A stretch of DNA of 28,132 nt from Oleiagrimonas sp035690885 (GCA_035690885.1 DASSKC010000163.1:1-28132); one strand, 5' to 3'. Positions 1 through 8,167 are shown, counted from the first letter of the stretch. The notes: generated by a model not told the origin, from the letters alone. Program-made: numbers and translations.

Positions 1-472
1 CGCTGAAATTGGACGCACCGATGGCGCGGATCTTGCCCGCATCGATCAAGTCGGCGAATGCGCCGAGGGTGTCTTCCTGAGGCACGTCCGGGTCGAATCG
101 ATGCGCCTGGAACAGGTCGATCACGTCGGTGTGCAGGCGCACGAGCGCTTCGTCCACCGCCTGCCGGATGCTGGCCGGTGACAGGCCGGGGTTGCGTTTG
201 CCCTTGGCGCTCTTGGTGGCAATCAACACGTGCTCGCGTTTGCCGCCTTGCTGCAGCCACTTGCCGATGATGGTTTCGGACTCGCCGCCGCTCAGCCCCG
301 GCGCCCAGCGCGAGTACACGTCGGCCGTGTCGATCATGTTGAAGCCGGCATCGACGAACGCGTCGAGCAGACGCAACGAGGTCGCCGCGTCGGCGGTCCA
401 GCCGAACACGTTGCCGCCGAACACGAGCGGGGCGATGGACAGGCCCGAACGGCCCAGGGCGCGCTGCTGCAT
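1..472 (-). CDS. Aldo/keto reductase, partial (C-terminus beyond left edge)
   Basis: The reverse strand from the ATG at 472-470 reads 157 codons of an NAD(P)H-dependent aldo/keto reductase before leaving the window. Such enzymes reduce aldehydes and ketones in the cytosol. The catalytic tetrad expected for the family is visible: Asp48 and Tyr53 in the 'DTADVYS' block, Lys87 in 'IATKS' and His124 in 'LFQAH'. The N-terminal 'LGRSGLSIAPLVFGG' is typical of the AKR subgroup that includes YajO/YdbC-like proteins. A GGGAG motif lies about 8 bases before the ATG. It is divergently arranged with the NYN-domain gene. The substrate cannot be told. The stop is not in the window. Confidence 0.93.
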   Translation of the reverse strand, partial: MQQRALGRSGLSIAPLVFGGNVFGWTADAATSLRLLDAFVDAGFNMIDTADVYSRWAPGLSGGESETIIGKWLQQGGKREHVLIATKSAKGKRNPGLSPASIRQAVDEALVRLHTDVIDLFQAHRFDPDVPQEDTLGAFADLIDAGKIRAIGASNFS

Positions 473-546
473 CGGAATCACTCCCAAGCGTGACAGATAC
501 CGCATACCATGCGGGTCGCACGGTGCCGATGCAAGTTAAGATAGCG

Positions 547-564
547 CGTTCGTTACTACGAACG
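547..564. promoter_or_regulatory. Perfect inverted repeat in the divergent AKR/NYN intergenic region
   Basis: Arms CGTTCGT (547-553) and ACGAACG (558-564) are separated by TACT. It sits about 30 bases before the NYN start, just after a weak -10-like TAAGAT (537-542). It could be an operator or a short RNA hairpin in the leader; nothing else in the sequence decides this. Confidence 0.4.
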
Positions 565-592
565 TTTGTCGTTTCTGATCGAGTACCGCCCC

Positions 593-1258
593 ATGCAACG
601 TACGGCCATTCTTGTCGATGGTGCCTATTTTCTGGCCCGTTACCGGCGGGTTTATCCCGATCGTGACGCCACCGATGCACGCGCCGTTGCGCATGCGGTG
701 TTCGGCATGGCACTCGATCACATCAAACAGCTCGACCGCGGACGCGAGGCGCTGTACCGCATCTTTTTCTATGACTGCGCGCCCCTGCATCGCCAGCTGA
801 CCCGGCCCGTGAGCGGCGAAAGCGTGAATCTGGGCACCAGCGCCATGGCGGGCTTTCGCCGCGACTTGCATGACAGCCTGCGGCGGCAGCGGAAAATGGT
901 ATTGCGCCTGGGACGCCTGATGGATCGTGCCGGCCAGTGGAACCTCAAACGCTCGGCTTACGATGCGTTGCACGAAGGCAGCATGACCTGGGCCGAGCTG
1001 GGCGACGAGCATTTCGAGCCGGACCTCAAGCAAAGCCAGGTCGACATGAAGATCGGCATCGACATTGCCACGCTGGCATACAAGCAACAAGTCGACCAGA
1101 TCGTGCTGGTGGCCGGCGATTCGGACTTCGTGCCGGCAGCCAAGCTGGCGCGGCGCGAGGGCATCGACTTCATCCTCGATCCGATGTGGCAGGGTGTGGC
1201 GCCGGTATTGCACGAGCACATCGACGGCCTGCAATCGGTATGTCCGCGACCGTATTGA
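593..1258 (+). CDS. NYN domain protein (LabA/DUF88-like, predicted nuclease of the PIN-like fold)
   Basis: The 221-residue protein has the two acidic motifs of the NYN family: 'ILVDGAYF' (Asp9) at the N-terminus and 'VDMKIGIDIATLA' plus 'VAGDSDFVPAAKLARREG' (Asp151, Asp157, Asp176, Asp178) towards the C-terminus. These residues cluster in PIN-like folds to bind a divalent metal, and the family is predicted to cut RNA, but individual members are poorly characterised. The ATG at 593 is chosen because the family normally begins directly with the 'xxILVDG' strand; a TTG at 566 would add nine unlikely residues. The Shine-Dalgarno signal is weak. It is followed after 68 bases by the methyltransferase gene. 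Substrate unknown. Confidence 0.85.
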   Translation: MQRTAILVDGAYFLARYRRVYPDRDATDARAVAHAVFGMALDHIKQLDRGREALYRIFFYDCAPLHRQLTRPVSGESVNLGTSAMAGFRRDLHDSLRRQRKMVLRLGRLMDRAGQWNLKRSAYDALHEGSMTWAELGDEHFEPDLKQSQVDMKIGIDIATLAYKQQVDQIVLVAGDSDFVPAAKLARREGIDFILDPMWQGVAPVLHEHIDGLQSVCPRPY

Positions 1259-1326
1259 CCAATTGGGGGCATGTTTTGGTGCTAGTGTGCACGACAATCG
1301 CGGAGCCTTGCGTCAGGAATACAAGC

Positions 1327-2205
1327 ATGTACAAGACCGTTGTTGCAGGATCCCTTGCGTTGTTGCTGTGCGCCTGCGGCAGTTCCCAGCCGCCGGCAAC
1401 GACCACGGCATCGTCGGCTTCCACGCCCGCCGCTGCCACCAGCGCGCCCTTTGCCACTGATCAGCCGAACGAGATGGTGCCGCCGCGCAGTGCCGCGCAG
1501 TTGTCTGCCGACATGCTGCACAAGGTGTTGTCCAGCCCGGCGCGCGACAAGGCGGCGCGTGCCCTGGATGCCCAGCGCCATCCTGCGCGCACATTGGCCT
1601 TTTTTGGGCTGCGCCCGGACATGAACGTGATCGAGGTGGCACCCGGTGACGGCTGGTATGCGGCCATTCTTGCGCCATTGCTGGAACAGGACGGCACCTA
1701 CACGGCGACGACGGTGTCGCCGTTGGCCAGCAAGCAGGCCGGTGTCGTCATGCAGGCATTGCGCAAGACGTTCGATGGCGATCGCGGGCATTTCGGTCGC
1801 GCGCGACTGGCGTCGTTCGATCCGCACACGCCCAATCTGGGTACGCCCGGTTCGGCCGACATGGTGCTGAGCTTTCGCGACGTGCACGTGTGGGTCGCCA
1901 AGGGCACGGCCGGCACCATGTTCCGCGCCATCCACGACGTGCTCAAGCCGGGCGGGGTGTTCGGCGTGGTCGACAACCGTGCGCCCGCCGACGCGGACCT
2001 GGACGATTTCAAGGGCACGCCCTGCCTGCGCCAGGCCGACGTGATCAAGTTGGCGGTGCGGGCCGGATTCAAGCTGGCTGAAGCCAGCGACATCAATGCA
2101 AACCCCGCCGACGAAGGTTGCGGCAAGCAGGTCGGTGCCGATGCCGATCGCATGACCTTGCGCTTCGTCAAACCGGCCAAGCCGGCGCACGCGCAATCGG
2201 CCTGA
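1327..2205 (+). CDS. Lipoprotein-type SAM-dependent methyltransferase (COG4798-like)
   Basis: The 292-residue protein starts with a lipoprotein-like signal (hydrophobic stretch 5-16, lipobox-like 'LCAC' with candidate lipidated Cys17), then a Ser/Thr/Ala/Pro-rich linker to about residue 45. The rest is a class I methyltransferase fold: motif I 'VIEVAPGDGWYAAIL', then 'DMVLSFRDVHVW' and 'VLKPGGVFGVVDNR'. This combination matches the COG4798 group of predicted methyltransferases, many of which carry signal peptides. A periplasmic SAM enzyme is puzzling because SAM is a cytosolic metabolite, so it may be a degenerate or repurposed fold. An AGGAA lies about 9 bases upstream of the chosen ATG; the open frame extends further 5' but without signal-peptide logic. 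The stop is 10 bases before rluE, suggesting co-transcription. Confidence 0.82.
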   Translation: MYKTVVAGSLALLLCACGSSQPPATTTASSASTPAAATSAPFATDQPNEMVPPRSAAQLSADMLHKVLSSPARDKAARALDAQRHPARTLAFFGLRPDMNVIEVAPGDGWYAAILAPLLEQDGTYTATTVSPLASKQAGVVMQALRKTFDGDRGHFGRARLASFDPHTPNLGTPGSADMVLSFRDVHVWVAKGTAGTMFRAIHDVLKPGGVFGVVDNRAPADADLDDFKGTPCLRQADVIKLAVRAGFKLAEASDINANPADEGCGKQVGADADRMTLRFVKPAKPAHAQSA

Positions 2206-2215
2206 TCCATCCATC

Positions 2216-2755
2216 ATGCTGATTGCGTTGAACAAGCCGCATGGGGTGTTGTGCCAGTTCAGTGACGCCGATGGACGTCCCACGCTGGCGCGCTACGTGC
2301 GGCAAAAAGGCGTGTACGCCGCCGGGCGCCTGGATCGCGACAGCGAGGGTCTGCTGCTGCTGACCGATGACGGCGCGCTGCAGCACCGGTTGACCGATCC
2401 GCGCCATAAACAGCCCAAGACCTATCTGGTCCAGGTCGAGCGCATGCCCGATGCGGCGGCGCTGGAAGCCTTGCGTGGTGGTGTGACGCTGAAGGACGGC
2501 CCGACCCGTCCGGCCGACGTGGCGCTGCTTGAGCACGAGCCGGACTGGCTGTGGCCACGCGATCCACCGGTACGCTTTCGCAAGAACGTACCCACGGCGT
2601 GGCTGTCCATGACCCTTCGCGAGGGACGCAATCGTCAGGTGCGGCGCATGACGGCCGCCGTCGGCTATCCGACCTTGCGGTTGATCCGCACGAGGATCGG
2701 TCCGCATGTGCTGGACGGGCTGGCACCAGGCACCACGCGCATTCTCGATCCGTGA
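2216..2755 (+). CDS. rluE: 23S rRNA pseudouridine synthase RluE (U2457 in E. coli numbering)
   Basis: The 179-residue protein matches RluE along its whole length: start 'LNKPHGVLCQFSDADGRPTL', catalytic block 'GVYAAGRLDRDSEGLLLLT' with Asp40 as the nucleophile, 'ALRGGVTLKDGPTRPA', the 'WLWPRDPPVRFRK' insertion and the closing 'EGRNRQVRRMTAAVGYPTLRLIR'. The family isomerises a single uridine in domain V of 23S rRNA in the cytosol. There is no separate S4 domain, as usual for RluE. It follows the methyltransferase gene by 10 bases and lacks a good ribosome binding site, so it may be translated by coupling. Confidence 0.95.
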   Translation: MLIALNKPHGVLCQFSDADGRPTLARYVRQKGVYAAGRLDRDSEGLLLLTDDGALQHRLTDPRHKQPKTYLVQVERMPDAAALEALRGGVTLKDGPTRPADVALLEHEPDWLWPRDPPVRFRKNVPTAWLSMTLREGRNRQVRRMTAAVGYPTLRLIRTRIGPHVLDGLAPGTTRILDP

Positions 2756-2764
2756 ACGCCGGGC

Positions 2765-2811
2765 GGACCGCGGACGTCCCCGTCCGCATGCGGACAGAAT
2801 GTCCGCGGTCC
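2765..2811. repeat. Nested palindromic intergenic element
   Basis: Outer arms GGACCGCGGAC (2765-2775) and GTCCGCGGTCC (2801-2811) are perfect complements. Between them lies a perfect 14-base palindrome GTCCGCATGCGGAC (2782-2795). There is no T-run, so a simple terminator is unlikely, although it sits 10 bases after rluE. It resembles a dispersed REP-like element, but copy number cannot be judged from one window. Confidence 0.6.
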
Positions 2812-2830
2812 ACGGGTCACGCAGCCGTGC

Positions 2831-2909
2831 AGGTCGGGTTGGCGTCATCAACCCGACACAGCGTGACGTGACACGAATGTCGGCTTACACCTGCGGCGCA
2901 ACCCGACCT
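2831..2909. repeat. REP-like 'AGGTCGGGTT ... AACCCGACCT' element at the tatD 3' end
   Basis: Outer arms AGGTCGGGTT (2831-2840) and AACCCGACCT (2900-2909) are perfect inverted repeats, and an inner copy (GTCGGGTT 2833-2840, AACCCGAC 2850-2857) forms a hairpin. The core 'GTAGGTCGGGTT' matches a repeat family I know to be widespread between genes of proteobacteria. On the minus strand the element begins with the TAG that stops tatD, so its edge forms that gene's 3' end. It lies between convergent rluE and tatD. Confidence 0.75.
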
Positions 2910-3723
2910 ACAGCGTGGTATCCAGGCCGAAGAAGGCTTGTGCCGTGGCGGTACTGCGGGCGGCCGTTGTGGCCACGTCTTCGTCGCGATCGCGCGCCAC
3001 CTCACGGCAGATATGTGCCAGGTACATCGGTTCGTTGCGGCGATGTGACGGCTTCGGTTCGGCGTTGCGCGGCAGCAGGTAAGGGGCGTCGGTTTCCAGC
3101 ATCAGCCGATCGGCCGGGATGTCGTGCACGAACTCGCGCAGGTGGGTGCCGCGACGCTCGTCGCAGATCCAGCCGGTGATGCCGATGTGGCAGTCCAGGT
3201 CCAGGTAGTGATGCAGCGCTTCGCGGGTGTCGGTGAAGCAATGCACCACCGCCGCCGGCAACTTGTCGCGCGCGCTCTTGAGCAATGCCAGGAAATCGTC
3301 GTGTGCCTGGCGCTGGTGCAGGAACACCGGCATGCCGAGGTCGATGGCGATGGCCAGTTGCTTTTCGAATGCGGCCAGCTGCGCCTCGCGCGGCGAGTAA
3401 TTGCGGTGGTAGTCGAGTCCCATCTCGCCGACCGCGCGCACTTCGTCGGCCACCGCCAGGCTGCGTATCAGCGCGTCGGTGTCGGCATCGTAATCGGCGG
3501 CATGGTGCGGGTGCACGCCGGCGGTGGCATACAGCCGACCGGGATGCGCGCGCGCCAGCGCCAATGCATCGCGGCTGCCGTCGGCGCTGGCGCCGGTGAC
3601 CATCATGCGCGTGATGCCGTGCGTGCGCGCGCGTTCCAGCATGGCGTCGAAGTCATGCCGGAACGATTCGTGGGTCAGGTTGGCGCCGATGTCGATCAGT
3701 GGCGGTGGCGTCGTGTCGGGCAT
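2908..3723 (-). CDS. tatD: TatD family metal-dependent DNase
   Basis: The 271-residue protein is a TIM-barrel TatD nuclease (3'-5' exonuclease activity on DNA/RNA known for E. coli TatD). It has the TatD-type N-terminus 'DIGANLTHESF' rather than the 'DSHCHL' of YcfH. Metal-site regions are present: 'GVHPHHA', Glu100 in 'GEMGLD', His136 in 'FLHQRQAHDDF', His161 in 'VVHCFT', and Asp212 in 'LETDAPYLLPR', followed by 'HRRNEP'. It lies 6 bases downstream of the etfQO stop on the same strand, so the two are probably one transcript, as there is no room for a promoter outside the etfQO coding region. The TAG stop belongs to the REP-like element, so the last residues may have been remodelled by it. 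Confidence 0.94.
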   Translation of the reverse strand: MPDTTPPPLIDIGANLTHESFRHDFDAMLERARTHGITRMMVTGASADGSRDALALARAHPGRLYATAGVHPHHAADYDADTDALIRSLAVADEVRAVGEMGLDYHRNYSPREAQLAAFEKQLAIAIDLGMPVFLHQRQAHDDFLALLKSARDKLPAAVVHCFTDTREALHHYLDLDCHIGITGWICDERRGTHLREFVHDIPADRLMLETDAPYLLPRNAEPKPSHRRNEPMYLAHICREVARDRDEDVATTAARSTATAQAFFGLDTTL

Positions 3724-3729
3724 GCGTGA

Positions 3730-5334
3730 TTACAGGTTCTGGTAGCTGGGGCCGGAGCCGCCTTCGGGCGTGGTCCAGGTGATGATCTCGTACGGATCCT
3801 TGATGTCGCAGGTCTTGCAATGCACGCAGTTGGCAGCGTTGATCTGCAGGTCACGGCGGCCATTTTCGTCCTCGACCATTTCGTATACGCCAGCCGGGCA
3901 GAAGCGCTCGCACGGATTGCCGTATTCGACGGTGCAACGGTCGATGCAGATGTTGGTGTCGGTCACCTTGAGATGGATCGGCTGATCCTCGTCGTGTTCG
4001 GTGGCGGCGAAGTAGACGCTGGCCAGGCGGTCACGCGGTGGCAAATCGCGTTTGCCCCAGCCGTAGTCGGGCGGCGTGCAGTCGTCGAGTTTTTCCAGTG
4101 ACGACCAATCGGCATGGTTCTTCAGTGTCCACGGCGACAGGCCGGCGGTGACGGTTTCCCAGGCGGCGTTGGCCAGGCCCCGCCACAGGCCCTTGTGAAA
4201 GCCGGGACGGATGTTGCGCACCTTCTTCAGCTCGGCCATGACCGGCGAAGCGCGCAAGCGCGCATCGAAGCCCCGGCTTTCCGAACGCTCGGCCACGTGT
4301 TCGGCCGCCAGCATCGCCGAGCGCATGGCCTGGTGCGTACCTTTGATCTTGGGCACGTTCATCAGGCCCGCGGCGTCGCCGATCAGCAGTGCGCCGGGCA
4401 TTTCCGTGGTCGGCAGCGACTGATAACCGCCTTCGATCAGTGCACGGGTGCCGGCGGACAGGATCTGGCCACCCTCGAGCAACTGCTTCACCTTGGGATG
4501 GTGCTTGAGTTGCTGGAAAGCCTCGAACGGTTTGAAGTTCGGGTCGCGGTAATCGAGTCCGACCACGAAGCCGATGGCCACGCGGTCGTCGGTGAGGTGG
4601 TAGATGAAGCTGCCGCCGTAGGTGTCGTTGTCCAGCGGCCAGCCGACCGAATGGGCGATGTGGCCCGGCTGCACGCGTCCGGACGGCAATTGCCACAGTT
4701 CCTTGAAGCCGATGCCGTAGGTTTGCGGATCGCAGTCGGTGTCCAGTTCGAAGCGCTTGATGAGCTGTTTGCTGAGGCTGCCGCGGCAGCCTTCGGCCAG
4801 CACGGTCACCGGCGCCAGGATGTCGATGCCCTCGGTGTAGCCGGGTTTGTGCGAGCCGTCGCGGGCCACGCCCATGTCGCCAATACGTACGCCGGCCACC
4901 GCGCCGTCGTCATTGAACACGGTGTCGGCGGCGGCGAAACCGGGGAACAGGTCCACGCCCAGGCTTTCCGCCTGCGGTGCCAGCCAGGCGCATAGTGCCC
5001 CCAGCGAGACGATGAAGTTGCCGTGGTTGTTCATCTGCGGCGGTGTCGGCAGCTTGGTCGCGCGTTTGGCGTCGCGCAGCATGTAGAAGGCATCGTGCGT
5101 GGCCGGCACGCAGATCGGCGGCGGGTTGTCGCGCCAGCCCGGCAGCAACTCGTCCAGTGGCTCGGGTTCGATGACCGCGCCGGACAGGATTTGCGCGCCG
5201 ATGGTCGAGGCCTTCTCGATCACGCACACGCTGGTGTCTGGCTGCAACTGTTTGAGACGAATGGCAAAAGCCAGTCCGGCGGGGCCGGCGCCGACCACCA
5301 CCACGTCATATTCCATGGTCTCGCGTTCGCTCAT
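3730..5334 (-). CDS. etfQO: Electron transfer flavoprotein-ubiquinone oxidoreductase (ETF-QO)
   Basis: The 534-residue enzyme passes electrons from reduced ETF (fatty-acid and amino-acid oxidation) to ubiquinone at the inner membrane. Visible are the FAD-binding 'VVVVGAGPAGLAFA' at the N-terminus, 'ILSGAVIEP', the quinone/FAD region 'GSFIYHLTDDRVAIGFVVGLDY', 'LLIGDAAGLMNVPKIKGTHQAM', and a C-terminal 4Fe-4S ferredoxin-like domain with cysteines in 'CERFCPAGVYE' and 'NCVHCKTCDIKDP'. It ends with the family's 'EGGSGPSYQNL'. The ATG at 5334 gives the usual start 'MSERETMEYD' with AGAGA 9 bases upstream; in-frame ATGs at 5343 and 5367 are alternatives. Its likely co-transcribed partner is tatD; it is divergent from the amidase. 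Confidence 0.95.
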   Translation of the reverse strand: MSERETMEYDVVVVGAGPAGLAFAIRLKQLQPDTSVCVIEKASTIGAQILSGAVIEPEPLDELLPGWRDNPPPICVPATHDAFYMLRDAKRATKLPTPPQMNNHGNFIVSLGALCAWLAPQAESLGVDLFPGFAAADTVFNDDGAVAGVRIGDMGVARDGSHKPGYTEGIDILAPVTVLAEGCRGSLSKQLIKRFELDTDCDPQTYGIGFKELWQLPSGRVQPGHIAHSVGWPLDNDTYGGSFIYHLTDDRVAIGFVVGLDYRDPNFKPFEAFQQLKHHPKVKQLLEGGQILSAGTRALIEGGYQSLPTTEMPGALLIGDAAGLMNVPKIKGTHQAMRSAMLAAEHVAERSESRGFDARLRASPVMAELKKVRNIRPGFHKGLWRGLANAAWETVTAGLSPWTLKNHADWSSLEKLDDCTPPDYGWGKRDLPPRDRLASVYFAATEHDEDQPIHLKVTDTNICIDRCTVEYGNPCERFCPAGVYEMVEDENGRRDLQINAANCVHCKTCDIKDPYEIITWTTPEGGSGPSYQNL

Positions 5335-5542
5335 GACGGGCATTCTCTGGAAAGTGTGCCGCTCCATGTTAATGGATGGCTTGGGTCGGGGAATGGTCTG
5401 TCCGGGTTACGGCGCCATGGTCCGGGCTGCGGCGTGGCCTTGCCTTTGCGTCGCCATTGGAGTTCCATCGGGGTTCGCGCATGTGTATCGCGCTGGCGCG
5501 CGCGGCGATACCGATGCGGGATGTCGTCCCACAAGGAAACCC

Positions 5543-6952
5543 ATGAACAATTTGCCACCGCTTGATGCCACCGAACTTCGTCGTGCCAGCCTGTGCCAGG
5601 TCCTGCATTGGCTGGCCCTCGAGCGCACCTCGCCGCAGGCACTGGCCGATGCCTACCGCGATGCGATCGAGCGGCTCAATCCATCGATCAACGCGTACAT
5701 CGATTCGCGTTCGGGCTTGCTGGAAGAGCAGGTGCAAAGTGCGACGCGACGTCGACGCGACGGCCTGATCGGACGCCTGGACGGCGTCCCGCTGGCGATC
5801 AAGGACAATTTCGACATCGCCGGCTGGCCCACCGGTGCCGGCTTGCCGGGGCGCGCCAATACGCAAGCGTCGCACGACGCCCACGTCACCGCCCGATTGC
5901 GCGCGGCCGGCGCCGTGGTGTTGGGCAAGACCAATCTGGACGAGGGCGCCCTGGGCGCCACCACCAGCAACCCGCATACCGGCGCCACGCACAACCCGCA
6001 TCGTCATGGTTACACCGCTGGCGGCTCGTCGGGCGGCTCGGCGGCCGCGGTGGCGGCCGGCATGGCGGTGGCGGCCATCGGTTCGGACAGCCTGGGTTCG
6101 ATCCGCATCCCGGCCAGCTATTGCGGCGTGTGCGCGATCAAGCCCACGCATGGCGAGATTTCCGCGCGCGGTCTGGTGCCGGCGGCGCGACGGTTGGATG
6201 CCGTGGGTATCCTGGCGCGCAGTGTCGATGATTTGACCGTGTTGCTGCAGGTCTTGGCCGGTTACGACGCCGACGACGCGCGTTCACGCCATCGGCGCGT
6301 GGCCTTGTCGCCACCGGACTGGAATCCGGGACACCTGCGTACCGGTTTGCTGCCGGACCTCGCCGCGCTGGGCGTGGACCCGCAAGTGATCGAGGTATTC
6401 CAGGCCGCGCTGGACAAACTCCCGCACGAATTGGGCACGCAGCAATCAGTGGATTTCAGCGATTGGGATTTCGCGCGCACCCGTCGCGCCGGCTTGTTGC
6501 TGATGGAAGCGGAAATGCTGGGCACGTTCGCCGGCGATCTGGCCGACACGAACTTCCCGGTGTCCGATGGCTTCCGTCGCATGCTCGACTACGCGGCCGG
6601 CAAGTCCGCCGCCGACTATGCGCGTGCCGATCGCGTACTCGACGAGGCGGGCTTGAAGATGCGCCGCCTGTTCGCGCAGGTGGACGTGTTGATCATGCCG
6701 ACCACGCCGCAAGGTGCGTTCCCGCTGGACGGCCCGGTCCCGGACAATCAGGCGGACTTGACGTCTTTTGCCAGTCTGGCGGCGTGTCCGGCCATCAGCA
6801 TCCCCATGGGGACGCTGTCCGACGGCATGCCCGTGGGCATGCAGCTGGTGGGGCCGCGCGGTTCGGACCTGCGCCTGCTGGAGTTGGCCGGTATCTGTGC
6901 GGCGGCCCTGGATGCCGCACCGGCGTATCCGGTCGAACCGGCGGCAACGTAA
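5543..6952 (+). CDS. Amidase signature family enzyme
   Basis: The 469-residue protein hydrolyses an amide bond using the Ser-cisSer-Lys triad. The residues are in place with family spacing: Lys87 in 'VPLAIKDNF', Ser162 in the Gly/Ser-rich 'AGGSSGGSAAAVAAGMA' and nucleophile Ser186 in 'GSDSLGSIRIPASYCGV' (75 and 24 residues apart, as in FAAH). 'GLVPAARRLDAVGILARSV' and 'CPAISIPMG...GMPVGMQLVG' complete the signature. It is shorter than typical GatA and no gatB/gatC is nearby, so it is more likely a free-standing amidase than tRNA amidotransferase subunit A. AAGGAAA lies 6 bases before the ATG. The 200-base divergent region to etfQO holds no clear promoter that I can defend. Substrate unknown. 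Confidence 0.9.
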   Translation: MNNLPPLDATELRRASLCQVLHWLALERTSPQALADAYRDAIERLNPSINAYIDSRSGLLEEQVQSATRRRRDGLIGRLDGVPLAIKDNFDIAGWPTGAGLPGRANTQASHDAHVTARLRAAGAVVLGKTNLDEGALGATTSNPHTGATHNPHRHGYTAGGSSGGSAAAVAAGMAVAAIGSDSLGSIRIPASYCGVCAIKPTHGEISARGLVPAARRLDAVGILARSVDDLTVLLQVLAGYDADDARSRHRRVALSPPDWNPGHLRTGLLPDLAALGVDPQVIEVFQAALDKLPHELGTQQSVDFSDWDFARTRRAGLLLMEAEMLGTFAGDLADTNFPVSDGFRRMLDYAAGKSAADYARADRVLDEAGLKMRRLFAQVDVLIMPTTPQGAFPLDGPVPDNQADLTSFASLAACPAISIPMGTLSDGMPVGMQLVGPRGSDLRLLELAGICAAALDAAPAYPVEPAAT

Positions 6953-6998
6953 CCGTACGCGAGGATCATGGCGAGGGCGTCGGGCACATCGTCGGAAA

Positions 6999-7027
6999 TT
7001 GTCCCGGACACCCCTGCACGTCATAAT
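6999..7027 (+). promoter_or_regulatory. Candidate sigma-70 promoter for gcvT-gcvH
   Basis: TTGTCC (6999-7004) and CATAAT (7022-7027) are separated by exactly 17 bases, 36 bases before the gcvT ATG. No glycine-riboswitch aptamer is visible in this short leader, so glycine control, if any, must be by protein. Confidence 0.5.
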
Positions 7028-7063
7028 GGCCGTTCCCCATCTTCTTTGCGGCGGATCCTCCAC

Positions 7064-8167
7064 ATGGCGCAACAAACCGTACTCAACGCCGTGCACCGTC
7101 AATCGGGTGCGCGCATGGTCGACTTCGGCGGCTGGGACATGCCGGTCAACTACGGCTCGCAGATCGAGGAGCATCACGCCGTGCGCCAAAGCGTCGGCAT
7201 GTTCGATGTTTCGCACATGCGCGTGGTCGATCTGCATGGTGAGCGCGTGCGGGATTTCATGCGTCACCTCGTGGCCAACAACGTGGACAAGATCGCCACC
7301 GGCAAGGCGCTGTACACGTGCATGTTGAATGAACGCGGCGGCGTGATCGACGATCTCATCGTCTACGACCTGGGCGACACGTTTTTTCGCACCGTGGTCA
7401 ACGCCGCCACGGCGGAAACGGACATCGCATGGATCGGCAAACAAGCCGCGGCATTCGATGTCGAGGTCAAGCCGCGCCCCGACTTCGCCATGATCGCGGT
7501 GCAGGGGCCGCAGGCACGTGAAACGGTCATCGGCCTGCTGGCCGCCGTCGATCGCGAGCGCATGCGTGAGCTCGGGCGTTTCAGTGCCGCCGCCGCACAA
7601 GGCTTGCACGGCGTGCCGCTGTTCGTCGCGCGCACCGGCTACACGGGAGAGGACGGTTTCGAGATCATGGTGCCGGTCACGCACGCCGTCGAGTTGTGGA
7701 ATGCGCTCGCCGAAGCCGGCGCACGGCCGGCAGGGCTGGCCGCGCGTGACACGCTGCGGCTGGAAGCGGGCTTGAACCTTTACGGCCAGGACATGGACGA
7801 GACCGTCACGCCGTGGGAGGCGGGCCTGGGCTGGACCGTGTCCATGGACGAGGGGCGCGACTTCATCGGGCGTGCCGCGCTCGAGCAACAAAAGGCCGAC
7901 GGCGTGCCGCGGCGCATGGTGGGCCTGGTCATGGACGCCAAGGGCGTGTTGCGTCACGGCCAGAAGGTCCTGACCGCGGCCGGCGAGGGCCAGGTCCTGT
8001 CCGGCGTTTTCGCCCCCACGCTGGGGAAGGCGGTCGCTTTTGCGCGGGTCCCTGCCGGCGAGACGGGAGACGACGTCAAAGTCGACATCCGTGGACGCGA
8101 AGTGCCGGTGCGCGTGGTCAAGTATCCTTTCGTGCGCAACGGCAAGCCGCGCGAAGGCATCGTGTGA
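7064..8167 (+). CDS. gcvT: Glycine cleavage system T protein (aminomethyltransferase)
   Basis: The 367-residue T protein takes the aminomethyl group from lipoylated GcvH and transfers the one-carbon unit to tetrahydrofolate, releasing ammonia. Family blocks run in order: 'GARMVDFGGWDMPVNYGSQIEEHHAVR', 'GMFDVSHM', 'TCMLNERGGVIDDLIVY', 'VNAATAETDIAWI', 'IAVQGPQA', 'RTGYTGEDGFEI', 'AARDTLRLEAGLNLYGQDMDE', and 'FVRNGKPREGIV' at the C-terminus. Length fits the family. The start gives 'MAQQTVLNAVHRQSG', the usual beginning; the longer open frame upstream covers the promoter. gcvH follows 72 bases on. The P protein gene (gcvP) is not in the window. Confidence 0.97.
   Translation: MAQQTVLNAVHRQSGARMVDFGGWDMPVNYGSQIEEHHAVRQSVGMFDVSHMRVVDLHGERVRDFMRHLVANNVDKIATGKALYTCMLNERGGVIDDLIVYDLGDTFFRTVVNAATAETDIAWIGKQAAAFDVEVKPRPDFAMIAVQGPQARETVIGLLAAVDRERMRELGRFSAAAAQGLHGVPLFVARTGYTGEDGFEIMVPVTHAVELWNALAEAGARPAGLAARDTLRLEAGLNLYGQDMDETVTPWEAGLGWTVSMDEGRDFIGRAALEQQKADGVPRRMVGLVMDAKGVLRHGQKVLTAAGEGQVLSGVFAPTLGKAVAFARVPAGETGDDVKVDIRGREVPVRVVKYPFVRNGKPREGIV

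Noticed and set aside
5486..5510. Inverted repeat TATCGC...GCGATA before the amidase
   Set aside because: Arms are short and the interior is simple GC alternation; likely chance in this base composition.
5543..6952. GatA subunit of the tRNA amidotransferase
   Set aside because: No gatB or gatC is nearby and the length and flanks fit a free-standing amidase better; the family signature alone does not decide for GatA.
6953..7063. Glycine riboswitch before gcvT
   Set aside because: The gap is only 111 bases, contains a promoter, and the glycine aptamer core is not present.
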